Made by a program: the position numbers and the translations under genes
The notes under the pieces: generated by a model
The model's input: only the letters and a program-made list of their open reading frames with translations
The model's database searches: none
Told to the model about the DNA's origin: nothing
Shown: positions 29,401-39,441 of the stretch, piece after piece
How the letters are laid out: each line of letters opens with the position of its first letter
Numbering within the stretch: position 1 is the stretch's first letter
Origin: Tritrichomonas musculus
Lineage: Eukaryota; Parabasalia; Tritrichomonadida; Tritrichomonadidae
Direction of reading: 5' to 3'
Length of the DNA stretch: 64,000 nt
Assembly: GCA_039105265.1 (NCBI GenBank)
Contig: JAPFFF010000003.1
Span: 7,254,001-7,318,000 of the forward strand

Positions 29401-30476
29401 TCCCAGTTGGTGTTTATTGCAATGCAAGTAGTGTTGGAAAGATCCGATTTTACGATAAAGAATATAAATTAGTAGGAAACAGTACAGTTATTGATGTAGA
29501 TGTTAGTCAAATTGGTGATGAACACAACATCACATTTGTTGCTGTCTGCAATGACGAAACCGGTGTTATGTGTGAAATTGCATACAAGAAGTTTGAAGGA
29601 TATCAACTTCTCAATTATACAAGTAGAGATGGTATTAACATCACTGGAACTGGAATGGCTAAAGGTGTTCTTCACCAAGAAGTTGGAGAAAATGATAAGT
29701 CATATTACAAGCCACAAGACTATACAATTTCAATTCTTAAGAATTACACTGGACCAGAAGATCTTGAATTAGCAATTAATGATATTTATCCATCTGATGA
29801 TCCTGCTCAAATCAAACTTCTTGAAGAGGAAGGATTGCCAATTGAGCACAACTTAACTGATGCTTATAGAGAATTTTGTTTGTATGATAGTGATGGATAT
29901 ATTATTCCATTCTCTAACGTTTATTTCGGTGCTGAGCTAGGTAACTTTATGTATTATATGGGTATCTATAATGCATCTGCTGCTGATTTCGAACTTAGTA
30001 ATGAGGAATGCCTTAGGATTGAAGCTGAACTCTTAGATTCCAATTCCTTCTCTGATTTACCAAGTTACGCTTCTGATCTTAAAGCTACTTCTGAACATAT
30101 TCATCTTAATACTAAAGGAGTTTCTTTCGAACCAGTTGAGATTGACTATGGTACGGAAGGAGGCTTCGGTGGTCAAGAAAATGCTAAGAATGAAAAGAAG
30201 AGCAATAAGACAATAATTATCGCTGCTGCCGCCGCCGCTGCTGGTGTTGTCGTTGTCGCCGTTGTTGTGGTTGTTGTCATTGTTGTTGTTCGTCGCAAGA
30301 GGAAGTCAGCTAGTTCAGATGCTGGAGCTAGACAAAATAATAACAACTATGATGAGCCTAGCGAAGGAACTGATGATATGGAAAATAGGAGAAATAAGAG
30401 GGGCAAACAAAAGGAAAGAAATGACCAAGATCCTGCTAATGAAGAAGATAAATATTACAGGACACTTCTCGTATAA
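26436..30476 (+). CDS. large type I membrane surface protein, unknown family
   Basis: A 1346-residue protein. It starts with a signal peptide (hydrophobic IALFLCIFFA, likely cleavage after ARA at 13). The ectodomain of about 1240 residues is beta-rich and has many N-glycosylation sequons (for example NFT, NVT, NIT, NYT, NAS). Near the C-terminus is one transmembrane helix starting about residue 1256, encoded by runs of Ala and Val codons. It is followed by basic RRKRK and a charged tail of about 65 residues with an N4 run. I do not recognise an ectodomain domain. Codons are more G+C-rich and regular than in nearby genes, which suggests strong expression. Likely a surface receptor, adhesin or protective coat protein; the role is inferred from topology only. 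Confidence 0.88.
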   Translation: MIALFLCIFFARAEIPEEYQDLAKRALENAKTKVPKDKRVDTAYPGDYSFPEQHLQFKLLRTLTAPTTKDIKGFAIQGARIAFVKRKAFNIKGKFSFVDPTDQQFYGVERLVASDEKVNIYAVKVITIFDAITNFDFHSRSPKLSIAPSMNFQWDDENDRPEGKHLKVGETEIGGLEFGAGMTGRFEFEFKFTWKSIKDIRFKAYMGLIAKAAAFVEFQDSSEGEADNDYELFKKDFKIKPLCIGWSFLGIGFEVATYLRFDALISDIRFVVPNTVTYIKGYTIKGSRTLEVSPYSSSDTGWQLEHGPIKEGNTFGELLDAITEAKFQVIPKIRLYLSVEVVVMSLHSQVDLGLQVPFNFTFGFDTDNCMFPWLYGQLTVSLEVFLDFTGLDVQYFSLRKFKKVTKNIIEGFDFSHPFLKWETGTFCLGATRIPKDSALYKLTHQEKPMSYYLVNHNYRWKTASDEAVRLSIRGYEASKGSGIVTLIGQNAKYYDNREVGLRMAITTVEHSPEFLYYISNEYGDPIDDEKIFKTNINASTDLYSQSFSVEIPNKDGNNILQGSATLYTLREKKFKQLFNTTLEDEFFSINIPCEENSKYALLAIDDEVKIDESAEFFAQTMIHKEQMHKVYYRADPRHYHVHMGTIYVEDKNVKPTLEMTLVRKVGDSQYKIMYTNKNFSFKAIDGTFPKNVTDVEMRYDDLFYLTFCAFPGEGIKLICDIKVDGQQKQQAEVDFDIESPTVKTLNVAGLGKYYLTFDHIDSPNVTVNTAHRDGTPEVLTKVYDLHFGQGSKIVGSFDIPFEQGEVYKIINLTADDSVPLKGNYLIWKNKNLSNIFYDGVHILQTDTKILSVDQSNLIIPIRRMGNDTAILHIDYMITSISNLDNMNMEPSGYTVAFDNDVKPQAFIAPLVNGSYDFFTITEAKLVFHTLILDEASILIAVVNKDGRNPNLDTVVFVSDYFYFPENKLEVEYDTTHMENLLKGTSAKKFPVGVYCNASSVGKIRFYDKEYKLVGNSTVIDVDVSQIGDEHNITFVAVCNDETGVMCEIAYKKFEGYQLLNYTSRDGINITGTGMAKGVLHQEVGENDKSYYKPQDYTISILKNYTGPEDLELAINDIYPSDDPAQIKLLEEEGLPIEHNLTDAYREFCLYDSDGYIIPFSNVYFGAELGNFMYYMGIYNASAADFELSNEECLRIEAELLDSNSFSDLPSYASDLKATSEHIHLNTKGVSFEPVEIDYGTEGGFGGQENAKNEKKSNKTIIIAAAAAAAGVVVVAVVVVVVIVVVRRKRKSASSDAGARQNNNNYDEPSEGTDDMENRRNKRGKQKERNDQDPANEEDKYYRTLLV

Positions 30477-31451
30477 TGAGATCTTAAATACGAACTTGAT
30501 TAAAAGTTTTAGGTTTTTAAAAATTCTATGCCTTTTTTTTTTATTTTTGTAATTTAAAAATATTTGACACAAGCAATACAAAAAATTGAATCATTTCCTA
30601 ATAATTCTGAACTTCCTTTCAATTAGATAATAAATGACAGTACTTGCTTGTTATTTATTAAAATGTAGCAAATTACTGAATCATAAATCTATTTAAAAAT
30701 ATCATCTAAAAGCATGGATAATAGATCATCAATTTTTTACAAAAATATTATGGGTATTATATTTATTAATAGAAGAAATACATTTGATTCTTCGCGATTT
30801 TTATTGGCATTGAACTTGAAAATTCATTTGCAATAAACAGACTTGGCACAAGCTATAAAAAATGTTTAATTAAAGCTTTGAAAATGCAAAAGATTTTCAA
30901 ATATAATTAAATATCAGCAGAAATTATTGGAGACAAAAAAGCATAATCTTCGGACAAACTTTTTAAATGCATCATAGCCAAATTCTCTTAATTATTAAGT
31001 CGTTTGATCCTATGAATTCAAAAAATTATCAGAAAAATATTGAAAGTAATCCCAAATATTATGAATACAAAAAGAGAATTGGAAAAACAAAAGTAAAAGC
31101 TAGTAAATATTGTAAAAACTAGTCAGTTTTTGAAATCCGGCACTTTTTTTTTCTTGCAATACATTTTTTCTGAAAATAATTGAAAATTTGAAACAACTCA
31201 TTGCACCATCTTGCAAAAATAGTAATCTGTTTATATGTGGAATGTGTTGGCTTCCATTTATTAAAATCTTAATGAACAAAATCTATCTAAAATATTTTTT
31301 ATTCACTAGCCTTCAATTATTGAATGTTGTAAAATAATTGATACAACTTTTTGACAATCATAAATTATTCAAAAAAAAAGAGAATTGAAATATTAAAAAT
31401 TGGCAAATTAATGCGTTTACTATTTTCATTACATACGATATCATACGCTTT
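30477..31451. other. intergenic, no gene seen
   Basis: AT-rich convergent 3' region between the surface-protein gene and a minus-strand kinase gene. No RNA gene or repeat recognised. Confidence 0.55.
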
Positions 31452-32732
31452 TCATTGTTTCTTGAAGCATGAAAAGTATTCGTCATTCACAATTTGATCG
31501 ATTGTGATTCTTTTTGTTGGATCTCTCATCAAACATTTCCCTGCAAGCTTCATAAGTTTACTTCTGTTATTAATCATTAAGTTTCCTCTCAATATTTGCG
31601 GAGGTAAAGGCAAATTCTCATTATATGGTGATCTTCTTGTTTCCACTATCCAGAAAATAATTCCAAGTGACCAAATGTCAGCCTGAAGAGTATTTATTTC
31701 ATATTTTTCATAAAATTCTGGTGGATCATAAATTCCATGATAAATTCTATTAACAGATATCAGTATATTACTTGAAAATCCAAAATCGCCCAATTTAGCA
31801 TTCAAATTCTTGTCAATGAAAATGTTATCAAGCTTCAAGTCATTATGCGCCATTCCCCGATTGTGGATGTATTGGAGAGCCAGTACAATGTCATATAAAA
31901 TTTTCTTTTGACTTTTGAATTTCATTTGATTTTTGTTTAGCAAATTGAGAAAGCTGCCATTTTCACACAGGTCCATAATAATGACGTAAAACTGATCCCC
32001 GTTGTTCATTGCAATGAATGACTCATGGAACTTGACAATGTGCGGATCTGCAAAAGACAGAAGATTGTTGACTTCGCATTTTCCCTTTGACATCACTTTT
32101 GCTGCGTATTTTTCATCTGTTCCTTCTTTCGTTGCCTCGTAAACAACGCCATATGATCCTTGGCCGATTTTTTCTCCAATTTTATATGTGTTTTTGGACA
32201 CTAAAGAGTGGAGTTTAGTTAATGTGCCACTGTTTTCGGCAATTTCATTGTGATTGTCTTCTAATTCAGAATCATTCTTGGTTTCGTTCTTTCTTGGATC
32301 GTCTGAAAATGATCTCTTTGCTTCTTCAAAGTTGCTGTCTTCGGAATTTGAGATAGAAAAAAAATCAAAATTGGTCTCTGTGTCTGTGAATCCATCAAAG
32401 ATGATTTCTTCTGGATTTGATTCATCATTGGATGAGGTTGCTACTATTCGTGGAAAATATCTTTCTAAGTTATCTGCTTGATTTACAGAATAATTTTGAT
32501 CAAAGTTGGAACCAGAGTAATTTCCTATTAAAACTGAAATAAATGGTGTCTGGGCTGTATTTAATTCATCTATTTCAATTATATTTGAATTTGAGGTATC
32601 ATTAAAAATATTGGATAAAGTACTGGTGACCTCAATCAGGTTAGAAATTCTTTCAGTTTCTGGGCGCTTTTTATCTAAATCATCATTTTGAAAATCAGGC
32701 CCACTATAATTGGATGCATACAATCCTAACAT
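31452..32732 (-). CDS. Ser/Thr protein kinase (CAMK-like) with acidic N-terminus
   Basis: A 426-residue kinase. Residues 1-180 are low-complexity, rich in Ser, Asp, Asn and Glu, with two NYSG(P/S)xF elements near 8 and 71, probably a regulatory tail. The kinase domain has an intact glycine loop IGQGSYGVV (189-197), Lys in YAAK (212), catalytic HNDLKLDN (296-303, HND for HRD), canonical DFG (316-318), and PPE (337-339) for APE. It ends with RDPTKRITIDQIVNDEYF, the usual subdomain XI. The key Lys, Asp and Asn are all present, so it should be active. Loss of the HRD Arg suggests it does not need activation-loop phosphorylation of the RD type. No clear Inr upstream. Confidence 0.9.
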   Translation of the reverse strand: MLGLYASNYSGPDFQNDDLDKKRPETERISNLIEVTSTLSNIFNDTSNSNIIEIDELNTAQTPFISVLIGNYSGSNFDQNYSVNQADNLERYFPRIVATSSNDESNPEEIIFDGFTDTETNFDFFSISNSEDSNFEEAKRSFSDDPRKNETKNDSELEDNHNEIAENSGTLTKLHSLVSKNTYKIGEKIGQGSYGVVYEATKEGTDEKYAAKVMSKGKCEVNNLLSFADPHIVKFHESFIAMNNGDQFYVIIMDLCENGSFLNLLNKNQMKFKSQKKILYDIVLALQYIHNRGMAHNDLKLDNIFIDKNLNAKLGDFGFSSNILISVNRIYHGIYDPPEFYEKYEINTLQADIWSLGIIFWIVETRRSPYNENLPLPPQILRGNLMINNRSKLMKLAGKCLMRDPTKRITIDQIVNDEYFSCFKKQ

Positions 32733-33159
32733 TTAAAAAATTGGCATAAAATATTTTGCATCAAAAAAAATTTTATAAAGAAAACATTTATTTACTTATA
32801 AGAAATAAGATAAATTCTATGGTTGTACCTGGTCAGCATTTGGTCAGATTCTTTGACCGCCCATGATGAATTAGAATGCCCTTGGACAATTTGATTTTTG
32901 TTTCATTAAAATTATTTGGAAAAATATCATTCAAATATTTTTTTTTTCTTCTTCAATTCTAAAAAAAAATTGAATTATTTTATTTTCTTATTCAGAATTA
33001 TTTTCTATATTTTTATTCATTTTTTTTTTATAAAAAATATTCAAAAATTTGAAAAATTATTAATATAAAATACTCACAATATTTTGTGAATTGAGAAGGT
33101 CAAGACCGATTTGTGAGTTTTTTATTTAATACATTGAAAAATTCAATAAAAAATAAAAT

Positions 33160-33175
33160 TTTGACCATGGTCAAA
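33160..33175. repeat. 16-bp perfect palindrome around CCATGG
   Basis: TTTGACCATGGTCAAA reads identically on both strands. Half-copies (CATGGTCAAA, GACCATG) occur nearby at about 33233 and 33645, so it may be a dimer-binding site or element end. Confidence 0.75.
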
Positions 33176-33575
33176 GTAGTCAGGGGCAACTTTTTCAATT
33201 AATTTTGAGAAGGTCAAGGACCTGCCCATGGTCAAAAATTTTTTGGTATATAAAAAAGATTTATTTTTATAGCAATTTGAATTTCAATTTTTTCCATTTT
33301 TTTTAAATACTGATTTCCTTTTACTTTTTATTTCTTTTATTTAAAAAAAATAAAAAAAATATTGATAATATCTAAATATTTTTTTAAAAAAAGCAGAGGA
33401 TTTTCAATATAATCATAATATTTTACCAAAATCATAGTACTTTATAGTTTATTCCATATTTTTGCAGAAATTTATGAGATCATATTTATATATTAAATAT
33501 TTTTTTTTCTTATAATAAGACAACTGATTGGAAATGATTTTTATTTAGGATGTTTTTATAAATAAATACTGGGGG

Positions 33576-33596
33576 TTTGGGGGCGGAGCCCCCAAA
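33576..33596. repeat. GC hairpin, 9-bp stem with GGA loop, then T-run
   Basis: TTTGGGGGC pairs perfectly with GCCCCCAAA around GGA and is followed by AATTTTTTTTT. The core G5C/GC5 is striking in AT-rich DNA. Confidence 0.8.
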
Positions 33597-34114
33597 AATT
33601 TTTTTTACTTTTGACCAACTTTTTGTCCTTTGGTCTAGAAAATATGACCATGTACAACTATAATAAATTCAATATATATGCATTTAAAGAAATTGAACAT
33701 ATATATATATTAGCAATTAATATATTAATATGAAAAAAATAATTTATTAACGAAGATATATTTATATATATATTTATAAACATCAAATAGTTTTTTTGAA
33801 TTCATATCGTTTTTTAATTATATTGAATATTTGAAACGAGATTAAAATTTCAAAATTTTAAAAATTTTTACTCTCTGATTTGTATGAGTTCTTTTAAAAA
33901 TTGAATTTTTTTTTTTTCCATTTTTCCATTCAAAAAAATGACGAAAATTTCCCGTCTTTTTTGATTGAAAAAAAGATGTTGATTTTTTTTGTGACAGTAA
34001 AGCGCTCATATAAGAAAAAGTTGTAGCAAACTCAAATCTTTTTGGATACAAAAAAATGGAAATTATATGTTTTTTTTACTCATAAAAAAAGAAGAAGAAA
34101 TAGATAAAAATGCT

Positions 34115-36391
34115 TCATTCAGGAAGCTTCAATTGAACAACTTTGTCATTTGTTACTGGCTGGTCAGTATAGAGGACTTCAAAGACATCATCAACGAATG
34201 TTGGGCACAAATTACAGGCTCTCTTGCAATCAGGCTGGAAATTACATTCAAGAATAACAGGCTGCATATCGTTAGTGATCATTGCGTCGATTCCGTACAT
34301 TGCCTTAGTATAAGCATTAGGAATCATCTTCTGGCATCCGCACATGAAAAGGTCACGAATAGTGTCATACATCCTTTGTTGTACTGTATCCCATTTAATT
34401 GTTGGGTTTTCAATTTCAAATTGTTGGATGAAGTCAACATATGTTTTGTGGGTCACTTTTCCAGGGGCCCTATAATTCATGACAGTGAAGTGGCGCTCAT
34501 AATCATCAAAGTCATCAAGTGCCCATCGTTTGGGTGCTAATCTGGGCCAGAAAACTTTATACATGTAAAGTTCCATGGGTTTCACTGATTTAAGAAGAAC
34601 GATATACCTAAGGTCAAATTTAAGGCCATATACTAAAAGTGGATTCCAAAGGTATCTTTGCGTTAAACGAGGCTCTATTGATGAGTGCCTTTTTATTTCT
34701 GCAGGGGATTCTGTTGCTAACATGAATTCAGCTCGGGATCTGTTGAAGGCTTTGACAACCCATACAGGACTCTGATTTGATTCTTTTAATCTTTCATGAG
34801 TTTCCATAAATTTGACAACATTCTCACCATCTGATAAAATAAATGTTTCTGGAAGCCAAGGAACTGGTCCCATGTATTCAAGTACGGTTTCATATAATAA
34901 ATCTTTGCAAGTAAGATGCTTTTCTTGCTGAATTTGGTTAAAGTAAACACCTTTGCTATCAGCAAGACATTTTTCTACGCCAATATCGCGAAGTCCCCAC
35001 CATTGAATATCTGCTTCTTCGGGATTATCAACAACTACAAACTTATCTGAATGCAAATTCTTTGCAAATGTAGCAATGTCAGTAAATACTTTGATTGGTC
35101 GTTTTGTAATAACGGTAGAATGGAATGGTGATTTAAGTGATTTCATTGGCTTTGGTGGAGGCGTTGGAACTGGTGGTGCTATAGCAAGGCGTGGGTAAAG
35201 ATTGGCGGTGATTTCGTCAAGCGGTTTGAGATCTGCAATTGGCCAAAAAGCAAAATAAGTAAATGAAGATTTAGGTGATCCGCATGGCATTGCTGCACAG
35301 TTTGGCATGTAAGAATGATGAATTGAAAGCCCAACTTCATCGCAGAGACCCCATACATCACCAGCTGGTTGGATGTGATCCCAAATTCTATCAGGAATAC
35401 GCATTGAAATATCGTCAGTTTCTTTATCAACATCGTTGATGAATACAATTGTGGAAGGAAGAGTTTGTTCGAGCTGTTTATCACATTTTACAGATTTAAC
35501 GTTAGGCAAGAAGTCTAATATATGAGATAAATCTAAATTTGGATCATTATCAGTAAAATCAACTTTGGCAACATTTGTAAATGGAGCAAATGCTTCTTTA
35601 TTTAGCGTTGAAATATCTCTTTCGCTCAAATTGAGAATAGCAACTGATTTTGGTTCATAATTATTGGAAACAAATGATAAAGCCCAGGAACCATAATTTT
35701 TTGTGAATTTTGAATTGAAAATTTCTAATTTTTTGCAAGTTGTAAGAATTGATTGTTGAATACCTGGAGCATCATTAACGGGGTTTTCTTTGATCCAAAG
35801 TCCTCTCAAATTTGGAAGGGAAGCAAGAGTTGTTAAAAGATCTGCTGGATCTTCAAGTTTATTTCCCCATAAGCTTAAAGATAATAAATCTGGGAATCTT
35901 TCTGGTATTTTTAATGGTGCAAGTAATGCAATTTCAAGTTCATCTAGTTCGAGATTCTTCCCATCGCAAGATGCTAGTCTTTCTTCAAGAGATAAAGGTG
36001 GAGGTGATGGTGGACTTCGATTTTCAGTATAAGCAGCAAAACGTTCACGTAAAGCAGTATTTTTCTTCCACTCTTTAACAATATTTAAAGCATCAACGCA
36101 CCAGCAATGATCAGAAAGAAAAATATCAGAATTTGGCTGAAGTGGTGGTACTCCTTCTTTTGGTGTATAAAGAAGTGTTGGATCTTTTTCATCTTCCATG
36201 TCAATAGAAAAATAGAGATTAGCATCTCTAGTTTCTGCTAAAAGTTTTTGATATAAAACTTTTGCTAATTTATCTACAGGGAAGTCGTAATCAGCAAAAA
36301 CATCTTTGTGAATCTCATACCATTGCTCATAACTAATTGGAGCAAGGTTAGGAACTCCGGATTGCTCGGCAGGGGCTTGTTGGTCGCTCAT
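34115..36391 (-). CDS. TTLL12-like tubulin-tyrosine-ligase family protein
   Basis: A 758-residue protein. The N-terminal domain (about 15-125, YEQWYEIHKDVFADYDFP) is followed by leucine-rich repeats (about 150-300, LPNLRGLWIKENPV, AKVDFTDNDPNLDL). A SET-like segment comes next (LSIHHSYMPNCAAMP...FAFWPIADLKPLDEI), then a TTL domain (about 470-745) with WVVKAFNRSRAEF, LVYGLKFDLRYIVLLKS and the metal-binding YGIDAMITNDMQPVILECN. The order LRR-like region, SET-like domain, TTL domain is that of TTLL12. TTLL12 relatives have a degraded active site and are debated as enzymes, linked to tubulin and histone modification control. A role at the trichomonad flagellar cytoskeleton is plausible. Intact frame. 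Confidence 0.88.
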   Translation of the reverse strand: MSDQQAPAEQSGVPNLAPISYEQWYEIHKDVFADYDFPVDKLAKVLYQKLLAETRDANLYFSIDMEDEKDPTLLYTPKEGVPPLQPNSDIFLSDHCWCVDALNIVKEWKKNTALRERFAAYTENRSPPSPPPLSLEERLASCDGKNLELDELEIALLAPLKIPERFPDLLSLSLWGNKLEDPADLLTTLASLPNLRGLWIKENPVNDAPGIQQSILTTCKKLEIFNSKFTKNYGSWALSFVSNNYEPKSVAILNLSERDISTLNKEAFAPFTNVAKVDFTDNDPNLDLSHILDFLPNVKSVKCDKQLEQTLPSTIVFINDVDKETDDISMRIPDRIWDHIQPAGDVWGLCDEVGLSIHHSYMPNCAAMPCGSPKSSFTYFAFWPIADLKPLDEITANLYPRLAIAPPVPTPPPKPMKSLKSPFHSTVITKRPIKVFTDIATFAKNLHSDKFVVVDNPEEADIQWWGLRDIGVEKCLADSKGVYFNQIQQEKHLTCKDLLYETVLEYMGPVPWLPETFILSDGENVVKFMETHERLKESNQSPVWVVKAFNRSRAEFMLATESPAEIKRHSSIEPRLTQRYLWNPLLVYGLKFDLRYIVLLKSVKPMELYMYKVFWPRLAPKRWALDDFDDYERHFTVMNYRAPGKVTHKTYVDFIQQFEIENPTIKWDTVQQRMYDTIRDLFMCGCQKMIPNAYTKAMYGIDAMITNDMQPVILECNFQPDCKRACNLCPTFVDDVFEVLYTDQPVTNDKVVQLKLPE

Positions 36392-36732
36392 TTTTGATTT
36401 TAGATTTTTGAAAAGATTTTTTCAATAGAAAATCTAATTTCTTTGAATTTTATTGAAAATCAATTGATAAAATTGTGAACCAAAGCCAAACAACTAATTG
36501 AATAAATTGTGAGGAATAAACTTTTCAATAAATTATTTCAATTATTCGTGGTTTGAAATTGAAATGAACACTTTTTCAATATTATTTATATAAAAATAAG
36601 GATATCTTAAAAAAATTCTTATTAGCTTATAATAATAACAGGATTTTTAATTTTAGGTTATTGAACGGATTATTTTAAAAAATTTAATATTTTTATATTT
36701 TTTTGATTTTCAACTTTTGTAAAAATTTTCAA
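36392..36732. other. divergent intergenic region, no gene seen
   Basis: A 340-bp AT-rich gap between the TTLL12-like gene and the broken kinase gene. No clear initiator in front of either. Confidence 0.55.
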
Positions 36733-39441
36733 ATGACTACCTTTATCAATAGCTATGTGGATATTTCAGCATATGAATTACTTGACCAAATTGGTGAAGG
36801 CACATTTGGGAAGGTATATAAAGTAAAAAATAAAAAAACTAAAAAGATTTTTGCATGAAAGATCTCTAAAAGTACAATTGAAGAAAAATCAAAAGATGAA
36901 ATACTAAATTTCAAGAGAGAAGTTCGAGCATTAACATACATTATAATAAACTTCATTACATGATGTATATTGATATTACGAATACAGATAGACCTGCTAT
37001 TATAACCGAATATTTGCCAAAAGGAACATTGAAGGATTTAATTAAAGAAAATAAATCAGGTTTAAATTCAGAACTAAATGATACTCGAAAACTTCTTATT
37101 ACATATGGGATAGCTTCAGCAATGTCTTATTTACATTAAAATGGCTACATACATCGTGACCTAAACCAGGAAATATATTGATGGATGAATCGCTCTACCC
37201 TGCTATAGCTGATTTTGGCTTAGCAAAATTAATAAATTCAAACGATCCCTCACAGTCATTAGAAATAAGTCAATCTACTGAGTCACTCAAAGGAACACCT
37301 CCGTATATACCGCCAGAAATCTGGGATGGAGATGAATATACAAATGCTGTAGACGTATATGCATTAGGGATGATTATTTATGAACTTTTTTCAAATGGCC
37401 CACCACCGTTTGAAAACGAAAAATACTTTAAAATATGCCAAAAGGTACTAAAAGGAGAACGGCCACCCGTAGGGCCCGAAATCCCAGAATCATATCAAAA
37501 ATTAATACAAGATTGCTGGTCTCAAGATCCTTCATCACGTCCCACATTTGATGATATTATTAAAAGACTAAAAGCAGATCCAGGTTTTGTTTCAGAAGAG
37601 GTCAGTGCTGTCGATTATTTGAATGACATTGAATATGTGAAAAGTCACTCGCTAATTTGTCCTTTTGAAGACTTTATCAAACTCGATGAAGATATTCAAA
37701 ACGCCGTCGTCCAAACAGAAAATGAGCCTGATCTCCTATATTACGTTGGTGAACAATTTCTAAACGGAACAGATAATTTCCCCCAAAATACCGACCTTGC
37801 CATATTATACCTATCAAATGCATCCAATAAAGGCAATATTGGTGCTTTGAAATGTTATTGTAAAATGCTTATCAAAGTCGATGCCATTGAGCGCGACATT
37901 GACCTTGCTAAAAAGTATCTAAAGCCTCTTTTATCGGAGAAGGATGACTCCATTTATCTTTTGTATGGATATGCGATGATCAAGAAGCCAAATTACAAAG
38001 TTGCAAGGAAGTGCTTCCTACTTGCTATAGAGAAAGGGAATGCGGAAGCCATGTACCAATACGGCAAGATGCTTTACAAAGGCGAAGGAATTGATCGTGA
38101 TGAGAAAGTTGCCATTGAATATTTTGAGAAAGCAAAATTGAAAGGCTATCAAAAAGTTGACACTTTTCTTGATAAGCAAAACAAAGAAGAATCCAACAAA
38201 AATGTGCAAAATCTCATAGATATAATTTTCATGGTCGATGGAACTTTTTCAATGAATCACTTCATCAATTCCTTAACGAGTGAACTGGGAAGAATAACGC
38301 AAAAGTGCCACTCAAATCACCACAACGATGACATCATGTACGGAGCAGTTATCTATCGAGACACGGCGGTTAGTCGCCTATTGAAAAAGCAAAACATTGA
38401 AAAAGTTGATTGTTTCGACTTAACAAGCAATATAAAAGAAGTTGTCACTTTTTTCTCAAAAAGTCGACTATATGGAGGAGGAGGAGGACCCGAAGATTGG
38501 GCCTCCTGGTTTTCGTGTCTTCTCAACAAAATAAGCTGGCGAAAGAGGTTGCCAGGCCACGGGAGACACTTTACTGCCAAAAAACGGTTTTATCGGCAAG
38601 TAGTGAAAATTCCTGTCATTAGCAAAAAGAACACAGAGAGGCAGAACGCTTGCATATACAGCACAAAGATCCAAGACAGGCAAGACCGAGTGTTTTATAT
38701 ACTTGTTAATTTGGCTGCTAAGAAAAACTTGATTTTCTTCTGCATGAATGGGAGCGAGAAGGCGATGGGATGCTTCCAGATGACGCGCGACCTCTTCCGG
38801 AAGAAAGGAGGAAAGAAGCACTTGATAATGAACCAGTTCAACTGTTCTTTCTACATCGACGATGAAGGAAATGAGAACGAAATAGACATGGACGATTTGA
38901 AGGCCAAAATACGCGAGCTTTCGATAAATGCAGTTGATATCGCAATTAAGGCAAATAGTAGTAATGAAGACGATAACGATAACGATACCGATAACGATAA
39001 CGATGAATTCGAGGTTAATTGCCGTGAGAATCTTTCGAGGAGAAATTGAGGTAATATGAGGAAAGATTCTCGAAGTTTGACGATACATCATCTGACGATA
39101 GCGTCTTATCTTTCCCTGATAATAATAAAGTAGAAACAGACCCAAATCAGATCTCCCTCTCAGATTCTTCGGATAACGACTACGATGACAATTCAAATAG
39201 CGAGGAAGAAGAGGAAGCAATTTCACGCTCTCCAAAGAGATTTCCCGAAAGAATAAGAGGCGTGCATAACGATAGAGGTCGGGGAGGAAATGGCTATGAC
39301 AGCAATTGGGGCCGACATGATGATCGAAGATATATAGCTTCCAGAGGAGGATCTAGTAATCAGAGAGGCGGTTATAGAGGAAGAGGCGGACATCGTGGTA
39401 GAGGTACAAACATTGGAACCTATCATAAACATAATGATTAA
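36733..39441 (+). pseudogene. broken kinase-Sel1-vWA-RGG gene
   Basis: From ATG 36733 the glycine loop IGEGTFGKVYKV is intact. The VAIK position then has a TGA (36856-36858), the frame shifts near 36945, a TAA replaces a residue in YLH-NGYIHRD (37137-37139), and one base is lost in HRDLKPGNI near 37167. The long open part (37178-39049) continues with DFG, PPE, DVYALG, a TKL-like C-lobe, about three Sel1 repeats, and a vWA-like domain. In the vWA-like domain MVDGTFS is a degenerate MIDAS, and YGGGGGPEDWASWF is followed by a probable internal deletion after SWR. Then come acidic (DN)n repeats. A further shift near 39047 separates an acidic segment and an RGG/RGR-rich tail ending at TAA 39439. 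The 38.2-39.4 kb part is clearly richer in G+C than its neighbours. Confidence 0.75.
38971..39007 (+). repeat. (GATAAC)n hexamer microsatellite
   Basis: Six GATAAC-like hexamers with one GATACC variant, encoding the Asp-Asn run of the broken kinase gene. Confidence 0.8.

Larger units (their letters stand above)
32733..34114. other. intergenic with GGTC-rich segment
   Basis: No gene seen. From about 32825 to 33650 the core GGTC/GACC recurs about ten times, including AGGTCAAGACC, AGGTCAAGGACC and the palindrome at 33160-33175. Most of the rest is A/T. The strong hairpin at 33576-33596 lies inside it. Confidence 0.6.

Noticed and set aside
37137-37139. Alternative genetic code (TAA or TGA read as amino acids) in the kinase region
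   Set aside because: The same stretch also has frame shifts, while nearby long genes use TAA and TGA as normal stops; a decayed gene explains it better.
38468-39235. 255-codon minus-strand frame
   Set aside because: Antisense shadow of the kinase-Sel1-vWA relic, open only because that part is G+C-richer; no domain visible.
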